A stretch of 15,198 nucleotides of DNA. It comes from Butyrivibrio sp. Lineage in GTDB: Bacteria > Bacillota_A > Clostridia > Lachnospirales > Lachnospiraceae. Position numbers and translations under genes: made by a program. Positions 6,825-13,814 of this stretch are shown piece after piece (position 1 is the stretch's first letter; every line of letters begins with the position of its first letter). The stretch is from positions 1 through 15,198 of the forward strand of contig JAGOGF010000052.1 in assembly GCA_017996845.1 (NCBI GenBank), given 5' to 3'. The notes beneath the pieces are model-generated. The model saw only the letters and a list, made by a program, of their open reading frames with translations. It did no database searches and was not told the origin of the DNA.

Positions 6825-8740
6825 TATTCTGCACAATTAATTTGTCTGACATATTTTAAGAATGTTTCAGAAGGAACTGGTTTCGAAAAATAGAATCCCT
6901 GCTCATAATCACAACCCATCTGTGCAAGCTCATCTGCCATCTTCTGCGTCTCCACACCCTCAACTACGATCTTCAGATTCTGACTTTTAAACATCTTTAC
7001 CACATGTGGAAGAACATTTCTTGCACCGGAAAAATATGCCCAGACAATTGATTTGTCAATCTTGACAATATGAAGTGGCAAATCCAATATATTGATCAGA
7101 TTTGAAAATCCGGTTCCATAATCATCCAGTGAAAAAGTTGTCCCATTTTTGCTGAGCGTATGCATATTCTCTCTGATCACCGCTGCATCTGTTGTTGCTG
7201 TCTCTGTAATCTCCAGATTCACAAGCTTCATCGGAACGTCATGTCTGGCCGCAATTTCCATCAGTTCCTGCGCCAGCTGTTCTCTAAGGCACTGCACTGG
7301 TGACAGATTAATTTCAATATAATCAATTCCCAACGCTTCCAGATTATTATGCTGAATGAACTGACATGTTTTTTCAAAAACCTGCCGTCCCAGCTGCATG
7401 ATGCTCCCATTCTGCTCTGCCTTAACAATAAATTCTTCAGGTGAGATAAATCCCAGTTCACTGTCATACAGTCTTGCAAGTGCCTCTGCTGCGGTGACCC
7501 TGTTTTGAGAAGTAGAATAAATCGGCTGAAAATAAACATCGATCAAGTTGTTTTCCAAAGCCCTGCTAAGTGCATTCTCTACCTGCGCATCATATTGCAT
7601 CTGCCTGATCAGTTCTTCATCAATTACAACACAGATCCCATTTCCCTTTTCTGTTGCTTTTTCCATTGCCATCTGCAGACCATCTACCATTTCAATTGCA
7701 CTGGTACGTACGATCTGCCTCGGCCATAATGCCGTGCAAATGGAAAAATAGATTTCACCATTTTCAACAATCCATGGCTGTTCAAAACGTTGTTCTATCT
7801 CTGCTTTAATCTGCTCAAAATTTTCGCCTTCCATATCCATTATTACAAAACATCCGTCATGGAAATAGAACGATGGCATCTGTGGATACATTTTCTGTAA
7901 AAATTCTGCAATTTCCTTCAGGCACAGGTCAAGATGTTCTTTCCCGTAGGTTTTTCGTGCAATCGGAAAATTGTCCATAACAATTCCAAGTGCAGTAAAA
8001 ACTTCTTCTCTGCCTATTTTTTCTTTTGCAATTTCCATATACGCATCTGCGTTAAACAATCCGGTCATCTTATTCTTATAAAAATCCGGATTCTGCAGCG
8101 ACAGATAAATCACCGCAATGGCAAGTGCTGAAAATCCATTTGTCAGCAATATGTAAGGAAAGAAAAATATCTGCAGAACAACTCCTGAGAATTCCAGAAT
8201 ACAGAACATATATATACTGATCAGTTGCCTTCCTGTAACATTTTTATGGAAGACTGTAATATACCCGATTGACATAAATATATAAAAACAAACCATATAG
8301 AACAAAAGCATATAACCCCAGCCACGCTGGTATCCATTCACAGGATCAACTGTAAAAATCATTCCGGTAAAAGGTGTTAATAATATAGCAAGTCCAGTCA
8401 GCAGGAACGGAATCTGCAGAACCATCTTCCACTTCTGTGATAAATGTGCAGCATGCTCCGTCAGTGAGATGGTGTAAAAAAAGAATTCTATAATCAGAAG
8501 TATCAGAAACAGAAAATAGACAGCATTCGTGATATCCAAAATAAAAGAGGAATATTCCCAATATTCAGATGAGACTGCCGAGGCGATCAAATCACAGAAG
8601 ATAACGCCAAACTCAACTCCCAAAATGTGAGAAAAATAGTGATTCTGCTTTAATGGCAGATGTCTTTCTGTCCAGAAAAAAATATTAAAAATCAGTGTGA
8701 CCAAAAGTGCCGCAATTTCAAAATCGGGATTCCACTTCAT
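6824..8740 (-). CDS. Membrane EAL-domain cyclic-di-GMP phosphodiesterase with degenerate GGDEF
   Basis: Predicted to hydrolyse cyclic-di-GMP to pGpG at the membrane, lowering the second messenger. Residues 1-215 hold about seven hydrophobic segments, an unassigned membrane sensor. Residues 222-375 are a GGDEF fold (MTGLFNADAY) in which the active signature reads FHDGCF, so cyclase activity should be lost and a regulatory role is likely. The EAL domain (about 388-635) keeps its expected catalytic set: E419 of EAL, N478 in EINLSP, E513 in ITET, DDYGTG with D539/D540, K560, E594 in VEGVET and Q614 in EQGFYFSKP. The ATG at 8740 has only GGAG 13 nt upstream and AGAAGG directly adjacent, so initiation may be weak; no better start exists. 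It converges with the beta/gamma genes and lies downstream of rubrerythrin, 114 nt away. Confidence 0.9.
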   Translation of the reverse strand: MKWNPDFEIAALLVTLIFNIFFWTERHLPLKQNHYFSHILGVEFGVIFCDLIASAVSSEYWEYSSFILDITNAVYFLFLILLIIEFFFYTISLTEHAAHLSQKWKMVLQIPFLLTGLAILLTPFTGMIFTVDPVNGYQRGWGYMLLFYMVCFYIFMSIGYITVFHKNVTGRQLISIYMFCILEFSGVVLQIFFFPYILLTNGFSALAIAVIYLSLQNPDFYKNKMTGLFNADAYMEIAKEKIGREEVFTALGIVMDNFPIARKTYGKEHLDLCLKEIAEFLQKMYPQMPSFYFHDGCFVIMDMEGENFEQIKAEIEQRFEQPWIVENGEIYFSICTALWPRQIVRTSAIEMVDGLQMAMEKATEKGNGICVVIDEELIRQMQYDAQVENALSRALENNLIDVYFQPIYSTSQNRVTAAEALARLYDSELGFISPEEFIVKAEQNGSIMQLGRQVFEKTCQFIQHNNLEALGIDYIEINLSPVQCLREQLAQELMEIAARHDVPMKLVNLEITETATTDAAVIRENMHTLSKNGTTFSLDDYGTGFSNLINILDLPLHIVKIDKSIVWAYFSGARNVLPHVVKMFKSQNLKIVVEGVETQKMADELAQMGCDYEQGFYFSKPVPSETFLKYVRQINCAE

Positions 8741-8784
8741 CCTTCTACGCTCGCTCCATATCTGACATTCTGCATATATTTATT

Positions 8785-8824
8785 ATTTCCGGATCTGATC
8801 AAACTGCCCATCGGATCCGGAAAT
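8785..8824 (-). terminator. Hairpin between rubrerythrin and the EAL gene, possible weak terminator
   Basis: Perfect 11-bp inverted repeat ATTTCCGGATC (8785-8795) / GATCCGGAAAT (8814-8824) with an 18-nt loop, 31 nt past the rubrerythrin stop. On the minus strand it is followed by AATAAATATA and not by a T run, so termination would be weak. It may instead protect the rubrerythrin message or fold in the EAL leader. Confidence 0.45.
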
Positions 8825-8854
8825 CTGTATTTCATTTTGCATCTATTTAATTAT

Positions 8855-9415
8855 TTAATAATTCTCCGCTTTTTTCTGATAATAGCTTTGCGGATGTCCG
8901 CATACCGGACAAATTTCCGGTGCCTTTGGTCCGACAATAATATGCCCGCAATTGGAACACTGCCAGATTGCATCCCCATCAGAAGAAAATACAACCCCAT
9001 TCTCCACATTTTCAAGAAGCTTACGATATCTTGCCTCGTGCTCCTTTTCTATTTCAGCAACCCGGCTGAAAAGCCTTGCAATATCATCAAAGCCTTCTTC
9101 TTTTGCTGTTGCCGCAAAGGAAGGGTACATTTCTTTCCACTCATATTCTTCCCCATCAGCAGCCGTATTCAGATTCTCAGCGGTATCTCCTATTCCATGC
9201 AGAATCTTATACCATATCTTTGCATGTTCCTTCTCATTATCTGCAGTTTCCTGAAAAATATTACCGATTTGAACATACCCATCTTTTTTTGCTTTTGAAG
9301 CAAAATAAGTATACTTGTTTCTTGCCTGTGATTCTCCCGCAAAAGCTGCCAGAAGATTTTGCTCTGTCTTAGTTCCTTTGATTTCCTCTGCCCTGCATCT
9401 TAAAAAATCTGCCAT
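8855..9415 (-). CDS. rbr: Rubrerythrin
   Basis: Cytosolic peroxide reductase of anaerobes that takes electrons from NADH through rubredoxin-like centres and reduces H2O2 to water. The 186-residue product has the two-part layout: a four-helix diiron domain (about 15-145) with [19 protein letters not shown] at 17-35, E28, the first E-x-x-H (61-64) and the second (124-127), then a C-terminal rubredoxin-like domain with CSNC (153-156) and CPVC (169-172). The N terminus ([12 protein letters not shown]) is about ten residues longer than in many members, but AAGGAG 9 nt upstream of the ATG at 9415 supports it. The gene stands alone between the Hsp20 terminator and a hairpin, with inverted repeats in its promoter region. 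Oxidative-stress control is expected from the family; no clear PerR box is visible. Confidence 0.95.
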   Translation of the reverse strand: MADFLRCRAEEIKGTKTEQNLLAAFAGESQARNKYTYFASKAKKDGYVQIGNIFQETADNEKEHAKIWYKILHGIGDTAENLNTAADGEEYEWKEMYPSFAATAKEEGFDDIARLFSRVAEIEKEHEARYRKLLENVENGVVFSSDGDAIWQCSNCGHIIVGPKAPEICPVCGHPQSYYQKKAENY

Positions 9416-9435
9416 TTTTGGTATCTCCTTTCAGG

Positions 9436-9487
9436 TTTTATGTAACTGAATACTTTATTCAACTACAGTATCTATTGTTACATAAAA
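9436..9487. repeat. Two inverted repeats in the rubrerythrin promoter region
   Basis: An 11-bp perfect inverted repeat, TTTTATGTAAC (9436-9446) and GTTACATAAAA (9477-9487), encloses a second one, TGAATA-CTT-TATTCA (9447-9461), that abuts its left arm. They fill the space between the Hsp20 terminator and the rubrerythrin ribosome binding site, where the promoter must lie. They look like regulator binding sites, but I cannot name the regulator; the spacing does not fit a PerR or Rex box. Confidence 0.5.
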
Positions 9488-9520
9488 AAACAGGGACTGC
9501 AACAGCAGTCCCTGTTTTTT
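9484..9520 (-). terminator. Intrinsic terminator of the hsp20 gene
   Basis: Perfect 16-bp stem, arms 9485-9500 and 9505-9520 with core CAGGGACTGC / GCAGTCCCTG and loop AACA. On the minus strand the stem ends in a run of seven T residues. It starts 15 nt past the hsp20 stop codon. Confidence 0.93.
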
Positions 9521-9534
9521 GAGAAATATATTGG

Positions 9535-9990
9535 TTAATCTTTTACCTCAATCCTTCTTACATCTTCTTTTTCAGGAATGGCTTCCTTTTTAGGGAATGT
9601 CACTGTCAAAACGCCGTTTCTGTACTGCGCATTGATATCTTCCGGATTCAGATTCTCTACTCTGAATGATCTCTGATAGGATGCAGATCTGCGTTCCCTG
9701 CGGATATATTTGCCATCTTTATCTTTTTCATCCTTATTCTCATCATGTGCAGCAGAGATGGTCAGCATATCATTTTTTAAGTCGACATGAATATCTTCTC
9801 TGTTAAATCCAGGAAGATCAGCCTCCAATTTGTAATTCTTCCCATCATCAATGACATCGGTGCGCATACTGCCCGTGCTTTCAAGGTCATTTCTCCAGAA
9901 ATCATCAAACATCTTATCCATTTCATCAAATGGATTCATCAGGTTCATCCCATCATCTTTGTTACTTTTCCACAACATTGGCATCAACAT
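9535..9990 (-). CDS. Hsp20/alpha-crystallin small heat shock protein
   Basis: ATP-independent chaperone that holds unfolded proteins during heat or other stress; forms large oligomers in the cytosol. The 151-residue product has a short hydrophobic N-terminal arm (MLMPMLW, then MNPFDEMDKMFDDF), an alpha-crystallin domain at about 42-136 with LEADLPGFNREDIHVDL and a G-V-L-T-V motif at 126-130, and a charged C-terminal tail. The start at 9990 is chosen over the in-frame GTG at 9999, because AAGGAG then lies about 10 nt upstream and the N terminus MLMP is usual in clostridial members; with the GTG the ribosome site would nearly touch the start codon. The acidic/basic insert around 82-101 (ENKDEKDKDGK) is the expected flexible loop. 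It has its own promoter and terminator. Confidence 0.94.
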   Translation of the reverse strand: MLMPMLWKSNKDDGMNLMNPFDEMDKMFDDFWRNDLESTGSMRTDVIDDGKNYKLEADLPGFNREDIHVDLKNDMLTISAAHDENKDEKDKDGKYIRRERRSASYQRSFRVENLNPEDINAQYRNGVLTVTFPKKEAIPEKEDVRRIEVKD

Positions 9991-10073
9991 ATAAATCACA
10001 CTCCTTTTAAAAATATGATTAAATGGTTTAGTAGTGAAGATTGGTTTCTGTTTCTCTTCCTCTCTTCGATATT

Positions 10074-10102
10074 GTTATAGCATGTGTGGAACAGTAATTC
10101 AA
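10074..10102 (-). promoter_or_regulatory. Promoter of the hsp20 gene
   Basis: On the minus strand: TTGAAT (10097-10102), 17-nt spacer, TATAAC (10074-10079) preceded by TGC, an extended -10. The 5' leader would be about 75 nt long. No CIRCE repeat for HrcA is visible. Confidence 0.65.
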
Positions 10103-10148
10103 TTAAGGAAATCTAAAAAACAATTAAAAAATTACTATAAAAAATAAA

Positions 10149-12398
10149 TTATTTGGCACCAGTTTTATCAGGCTTTCTTCCGGATTTCTCGATATACATA
10201 TTTTTTTCGGCTTCGACAATCATCTCCCTGAGTATCTCAGTCTTCTTTTCAAAATCTTCATTATAAGAATATCCCATATCAATCTGCGGGATCAGCTCCT
10301 CTGCTCCTGGAACTTTCAGCTCCTTAACTGTTTCTTTGACTTCTGCAATTTTTTCCCTGATATTATCTTCCGGACAATTCATCAGTATGATCAGGAATTC
10401 ATCTCCGCCGTAGCGGATGATGCAATCCTGTTTCCTGATCAGAGTCAAAATGATATCTACCATTTTCTGCAGTAATTCATTTCCGACCTCGTATCCGTAA
10501 TGCAGATTGATCTTTTTGAGATTATTCAGATCACACATAATAATACCGATCTGGCGAGGTTCCCCGGCATAATCCTCCATGTCCAGAAACAGCCACTCCG
10601 TGAGGTATCGTTTATTATAAGCCTGTGTAAGTGTATCCCCATATATCTTTTTCTTCAGCTCATATGATATATCATTTCCATAATAACCTTCCAACATCTC
10701 TTCACTCAGAACCGCTTCCGTCTGATTCACATTCTGTATCAGTATTTCATACTCTTTCACTGACATCGGCTTTGCAAAATAATAGCCCTGAATATACTCA
10801 CATCCGATACTGGTCAGGAAATCACTCTGCTCCTTCGTTTCCACACCTTCCATCACGACCGGTAATTTCAGCCACCCCGCCATTCTGACTACAGATGTCA
10901 GAATCTTTTTGCTCTTACTCTCTGTCGAATCCACAGGCAGGAATTTCATATCAATTTTGATAATGTCAACGTCAAAATCCTTTAAGGTATTCAGGGAGGA
11001 ATAACCGCTTCCAAAATCATCCATCATGATCACAAACCCCATTTCATGAAGGCGTCTGATTACTTCATTGATTTTTTTGGGGTCATCCATATAAGCGCTC
11101 TCTGTCAGTTCAAGATTCAAAAACTCAGCCGGAAGCTGATATTTATCCAGTAATCCCTGTAATAATACGAACAAATTTTCATTCTCAACATCCATTCGGG
11201 ACATATTAACGGAAACCGGTGCCGGATGCATCCCCAGATCCATCCATTTTCGCAAAAGCGCACACACATGATCCCACATATAATAGTCCAGATCGCGAAT
11301 CAATCCGTTTCGTTCAAAAACCGGGATAAATTCTGATGGTGAGATTCTTCCCTTTACAGGGTGTTCCCATCTTACCAGAGCCTCCGCACCATAGGGCATT
11401 TTAGTCTGCATATTATATTTGGGCTGCAGGAATATTTTAAACTGCTCCTGCACCAGTGCCTCTTCAGCCTCCTCCATAATTTCCTGCTCTTCAAACAGTT
11501 TTTCACCCATTTTACTGTCATAAAAAGCCACACAGATTCGGTACTTATCCTTAATTGTATTGGCAGCAAGCGAAGCCCGCAGATAAATTGTTTCCGCAGA
11601 CATCCTATTGTTCTCAATCACGTATATTCCAAGTGCAGGCTCCACGCTGAATTCTGTTGAGTATCCTCTGAACAGTTCAATCAGCCGCTGCACCATTTTC
11701 TCACATTCTATGGCATCATATCGCATACATATTCCAAAAATATCTGCTTCAATATGTCCATAAGTCCGCTCACTCTGCCCAATCATATATTGGTCAATAC
11801 TTTTAGCCATATATCGGAGCAGCTGATTGCCTCCCTGCTCTCCTTTCATTGCATTGACCATTCTGAACCGTTTGATATCCACTCGTATAAAAGCAAAAAC
11901 CGTATTCAAATTATTATTTAAAAGCATCTCTATCTGCTCAAAAAAATATCTTCTGTTATAAAGTTCCGTAACAGTATCATGCTCTGCAAGATGACGGATT
12001 TTCTTCAGGTAAGACACCTCACTTCTGGCAATTGCATTCCGCAGACGTGTCAGAAGAATCTGCATCTGATATGGTTTGGAAACGAAATCCCACGCGCCAA
12101 GTGCAAGAGCCTTTTCCTCCGCAGCTGTCCCGGTATCTCCTGTCATAACAATAATCGGGATATTTTCGATTCCCATTTCATGCGTCTTTGCCAGAAGTTC
12201 ATAACCATCCATTTTTGGCATTACAATATCGAGCAAAATTGCTGTGATGGAAGCCTTTTCATATTTCAGAATATCAATTGCTTCCTGTCCATTTCTTGCT
12301 TCAACAGTGCTGTAGTCCTTCTGTAACATGCTGTCCAGTATTTCTCTGTTCAGTTCATTATCATCCACGATCAGTATTCTCTGACTTCCCTTTTCCAT
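10149..12398 (-). CDS. REC / degenerate GGDEF / EAL / GGDEF protein, bifunctional cyclic-di-GMP enzyme
   Basis: A 749-residue response regulator that should both make and break cyclic-di-GMP. Domains in order: receiver (about 6-125) with D12, D13, phospho-acceptor D57, T86 and K108; a GGDEF fold (about 138-295) whose signature reads IEADIFG and is dead; an EAL domain (about 310-555) with E339, N398, E430/E433, D460/D461, K481, E517 and Q537 present; and a C-terminal GGDEF (about 575-740) with an intact GGDEF (664-668) and an inhibitory I-site RKQD (655-658) exactly five residues before it. No membrane segment is present, so it is cytosolic. The ATG at 12398 is preferred because AGGAAGG lies 6 nt upstream; the frame is open to a GTG at 12419. 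No partner kinase lies next to it. The net direction of activity cannot be told from sequence. Confidence 0.92.
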   Translation of the reverse strand: MEKGSQRILIVDDNELNREILDSMLQKDYSTVEARNGQEAIDILKYEKASITAILLDIVMPKMDGYELLAKTHEMGIENIPIIVMTGDTGTAAEEKALALGAWDFVSKPYQMQILLTRLRNAIARSEVSYLKKIRHLAEHDTVTELYNRRYFFEQIEMLLNNNLNTVFAFIRVDIKRFRMVNAMKGEQGGNQLLRYMAKSIDQYMIGQSERTYGHIEADIFGICMRYDAIECEKMVQRLIELFRGYSTEFSVEPALGIYVIENNRMSAETIYLRASLAANTIKDKYRICVAFYDSKMGEKLFEEQEIMEEAEEALVQEQFKIFLQPKYNMQTKMPYGAEALVRWEHPVKGRISPSEFIPVFERNGLIRDLDYYMWDHVCALLRKWMDLGMHPAPVSVNMSRMDVENENLFVLLQGLLDKYQLPAEFLNLELTESAYMDDPKKINEVIRRLHEMGFVIMMDDFGSGYSSLNTLKDFDVDIIKIDMKFLPVDSTESKSKKILTSVVRMAGWLKLPVVMEGVETKEQSDFLTSIGCEYIQGYYFAKPMSVKEYEILIQNVNQTEAVLSEEMLEGYYGNDISYELKKKIYGDTLTQAYNKRYLTEWLFLDMEDYAGEPRQIGIIMCDLNNLKKINLHYGYEVGNELLQKMVDIILTLIRKQDCIIRYGGDEFLIILMNCPEDNIREKIAEVKETVKELKVPGAEELIPQIDMGYSYNEDFEKKTEILREMIVEAEKNMYIEKSGRKPDKTGAK

Positions 12399-12399
12399 A

Positions 12400-12833
12400 G
12401 ACATCCTTCCTGTTCTCACATAATTCTATGCAGGATAATCTTTTACCAATTGCTGTTCTTGCCATTTCACAGCATTTCTGCTGCTCTGATGAAGCATTGC
12501 CAAAAACTGAAATCGTCCGAACTCAAAGGTATTTCTTGATCTTACAGGAAATTTATGAACTTATTCTGTTAAACTATATGCATTTTTTTGTTGAAACATA
12601 TTTTATATTTTACCATAAAGCATAGAAAAATAATCATAATTTTATTATTATGCAGGAGTGATACTTCGTCAATATCGTATTCTTTATTACCCCTGTTGCA
12701 TTTTTTTAAATGATATGGTATTCTTTATGTAGTAATTAAAACTACATTGAGTAGTTATTCAAATTTAACCCTGACTGATCAGGACATCTTCCTAATATTA
12801 TCAACCTGGAAGTATGTGGAAAAGAGGACATAT
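12400..12833. other. Long intergenic region between divergent genes
   Basis: 434 nt that I see as two promoter regions facing apart. On the minus strand, TAAAAT preceded by TGG (12607-12612) is a possible extended -10 for the REC-EAL-GGDEF gene, which would give a leader of about 200 nt. That leader contains a small GNRA hairpin, CAGCA-GAAA-TGCTG (12470-12483), but no cyclic-di-GMP riboswitch signature. The rightmost part carries the promoter of the small plus-strand gene. A 65-codon open frame at 12428-12625 has no ribosome binding site and I do not call it. Confidence 0.5.
12696..12724 (+). promoter_or_regulatory. Candidate promoter of the small plus-strand gene
   Basis: TTGCAT (12696-12701), 17-nt spacer, TATTCT (12719-12724) preceded by TGG, an extended -10. 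The decamer around the -10 (GTATTCTTTAT, 12718-12728) has an exact copy 41 nt upstream at 12677-12687. The leader to the ATG at 12834 would be about 100 nt. Confidence 0.5.
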
Positions 12834-13097
12834 ATGACAACAAATGATTTGAAAGTTTTTTTTAAGGAACATCTTGTTCCCAGAAAATTTTACAGTTTGA
12901 ATGGAAATCATAAAAACAGAATCTGTATTGAAAAAACACCAGATGGCTGGAACGTCTATTTCAGCGATGGAAAAGAAAAGGTAGGCCTCCTGCATTTTGC
13001 AAATGAAAGCGAAGCCTGCCTGCGAATGAGAGATGAAATTAAAAAGCTGATGGAACAGGTTTATGGCTTGACCTGGAAAAACAGCATAATGGCATAA
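12834..13097 (+). CDS. Small protein of unknown function, 87 residues
   Basis: I do not recognise this gene with certainty. The ATG at 12834 has AGAGG 6 nt upstream, which sets the start; the frame is open to a TTG at 12747 without a ribosome site. The product is cytosolic and basic, with no signal peptide or membrane span. It begins with a probable helix (NDLKVFFKEHLVPRKFYSL), then two likely beta strands (NRICIEKTPDGWNVYFSDG and KVGLLHF) and a helix with NESEACLRMRDEIKKLM. The order W-x-V-Y-F, G, F, E-S-E-A-C recalls small immunity proteins of the Imm59 kind, but that is a recollection from pattern and not a proven match. No toxin gene is adjacent. It converges with the next gene, whose stop lies only 6 nt away, and I see no terminator between them. 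Confidence 0.7.
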   Translation: MTTNDLKVFFKEHLVPRKFYSLNGNHKNRICIEKTPDGWNVYFSDGKEKVGLLHFANESEACLRMRDEIKKLMEQVYGLTWKNSIMA

Positions 13098-13103
13098 TCA
13101 TTT

Positions 13104-13508
13104 TCACTGTGCGTATTTTTCGTATAATTCCTTAAGCTGTGCCCGTTCTTCTGTTGTCAGGGAGTTTTGTGCGTATTCTTTCAGTCCCTGTGTATCACCT
13201 TTTGTAATATACTGCTGAACTTTTGAGGCAGTTTGGGAATCCAGATGATCATCTACGATCGTCTGGATTTTTTTCTGATCCTGCGTACTCATAGATTGAT
13301 ATACTTCCCGGGCACTCTTTCCGTTTGAGAGAGACGATTCCGATCCGGCTATCTGCGTAACGATTGATTCTGCAACCTTATCTTCTACCTTCTGCTTCAC
13401 AAATCCCCTGCCGTAGTATATCAGCCCTCCAATGATTAAGAGAACTATCAATATTTGAATAAATATACCTGCAAAATTGTGTCTTCTGCGCCTTCTTCTT
13501 TTTGCCAT
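13104..13508 (-). CDS. Single-span membrane protein with polybasic N terminus, unknown function
   Basis: Unrecognised protein of 134 residues. A short very basic start (MAKRRRRRRHN) precedes one hydrophobic helix (about 13-32, IFIQILIVLLIIGGLIYY), giving an N-inside, C-outside topology by the positive-inside rule. The rest is a hydrophilic helical extracytoplasmic domain, with acidic and Ser/Gln-rich stretches (SIVTQIAGSESSLSNGK, STQDQKKIQTIVDDHLD) and a C-terminal charged helix ending KELYEKYAQ. Two ATGs lie in tandem (13511 and 13508); AGAGG sits 6 nt before the second, so I prefer that. Similar small anchored proteins are common in Lachnospiraceae, but I know no function. A promoter-like pair lies just upstream. 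It may monitor or modify the cell envelope, which is inference only. Confidence 0.78.
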   Translation of the reverse strand: MAKRRRRRRHNFAGIFIQILIVLLIIGGLIYYGRGFVKQKVEDKVAESIVTQIAGSESSLSNGKSAREVYQSMSTQDQKKIQTIVDDHLDSQTASKVQQYITKGDTQGLKEYAQNSLTTEERAQLKELYEKYAQ

Positions 13509-13535
13509 CATACACCTCTTTCTTTTACTAACGAG

Positions 13536-13564
13536 ACCATATCACTTTTTTCCCTTCACTTCAA
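13536..13564 (-). promoter_or_regulatory. Candidate promoter of the polybasic membrane protein gene
   Basis: On the minus strand: TTGAAG (13559-13564), 17-nt spacer, TATGGT (13536-13541) preceded by TGA, an extended -10. The leader would be about 20-25 nt. Both hexamers are imperfect, so confidence is moderate. Confidence 0.45.
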
Positions 13565-13734
13565 TCCCGGTATCAATATAGAATCTTTTTAAAATGCTTA
13601 TCCCGTTAATTTTTCTTTTGTCATGGAACTGGTCATACCACGATCCACATCTTATTTTTTCTTATGCAAAGTGTATAATTAGCTAACATATATTCGACTA
13701 TTACGCCATTTTTTCCGGTTTTTGATGTTAATAT

Positions 13735-13763
13735 TTGACGTTCTGATTTTTGAGGAATAGAAT
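13735..13763 (+). promoter_or_regulatory. Promoter of the DUF5692-like membrane protein gene
   Basis: TTGACG (13735-13740), 17-nt spacer, TAGAAT (13758-13763), each one mismatch from consensus. The short leader ends in AGGAGG (13801-13806), 8 nt before the ATG. Confidence 0.72.
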
Positions 13764-13814
13764 AAATACAGGCTCTGGTATTATCAGAAGTCTAATACAA
13801 AGGAGGAAAAAGAA

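Larger units (their letters stand above)
13512..13814. other. Divergent intergenic region of about 300 nt
   Basis: Holds the minus-strand promoter candidate at 13536-13564 and the plus-strand promoter at 13735-13763. A further TATAAT at 13674-13679 has no good -35 element. I see no RNA gene, riboswitch or long repeat in the remainder, which is A+T rich. Confidence 0.5.

Noticed and set aside
9447..9461. PerR box for rubrerythrin
   Set aside because: GAAT and ATTC half-sites are five bases apart here, whereas the PerR box has a single central base.
10631..10888. 85-codon plus-strand open frame
   Set aside because: Antisense shadow of the EAL domain coding region without start signals.
12400..12610. 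Cyclic-di-GMP (GEMM) riboswitch in front of the REC-EAL-GGDEF gene
   Set aside because: The conserved GEMM sequences around the two stems are absent; only a small GNRA hairpin is present.
12428..12625. 65-codon plus-strand open frame in the intergenic region
   Set aside because: No ribosome binding site or promoter, and composition not protein-like; it overlaps the leader of the minus-strand gene.
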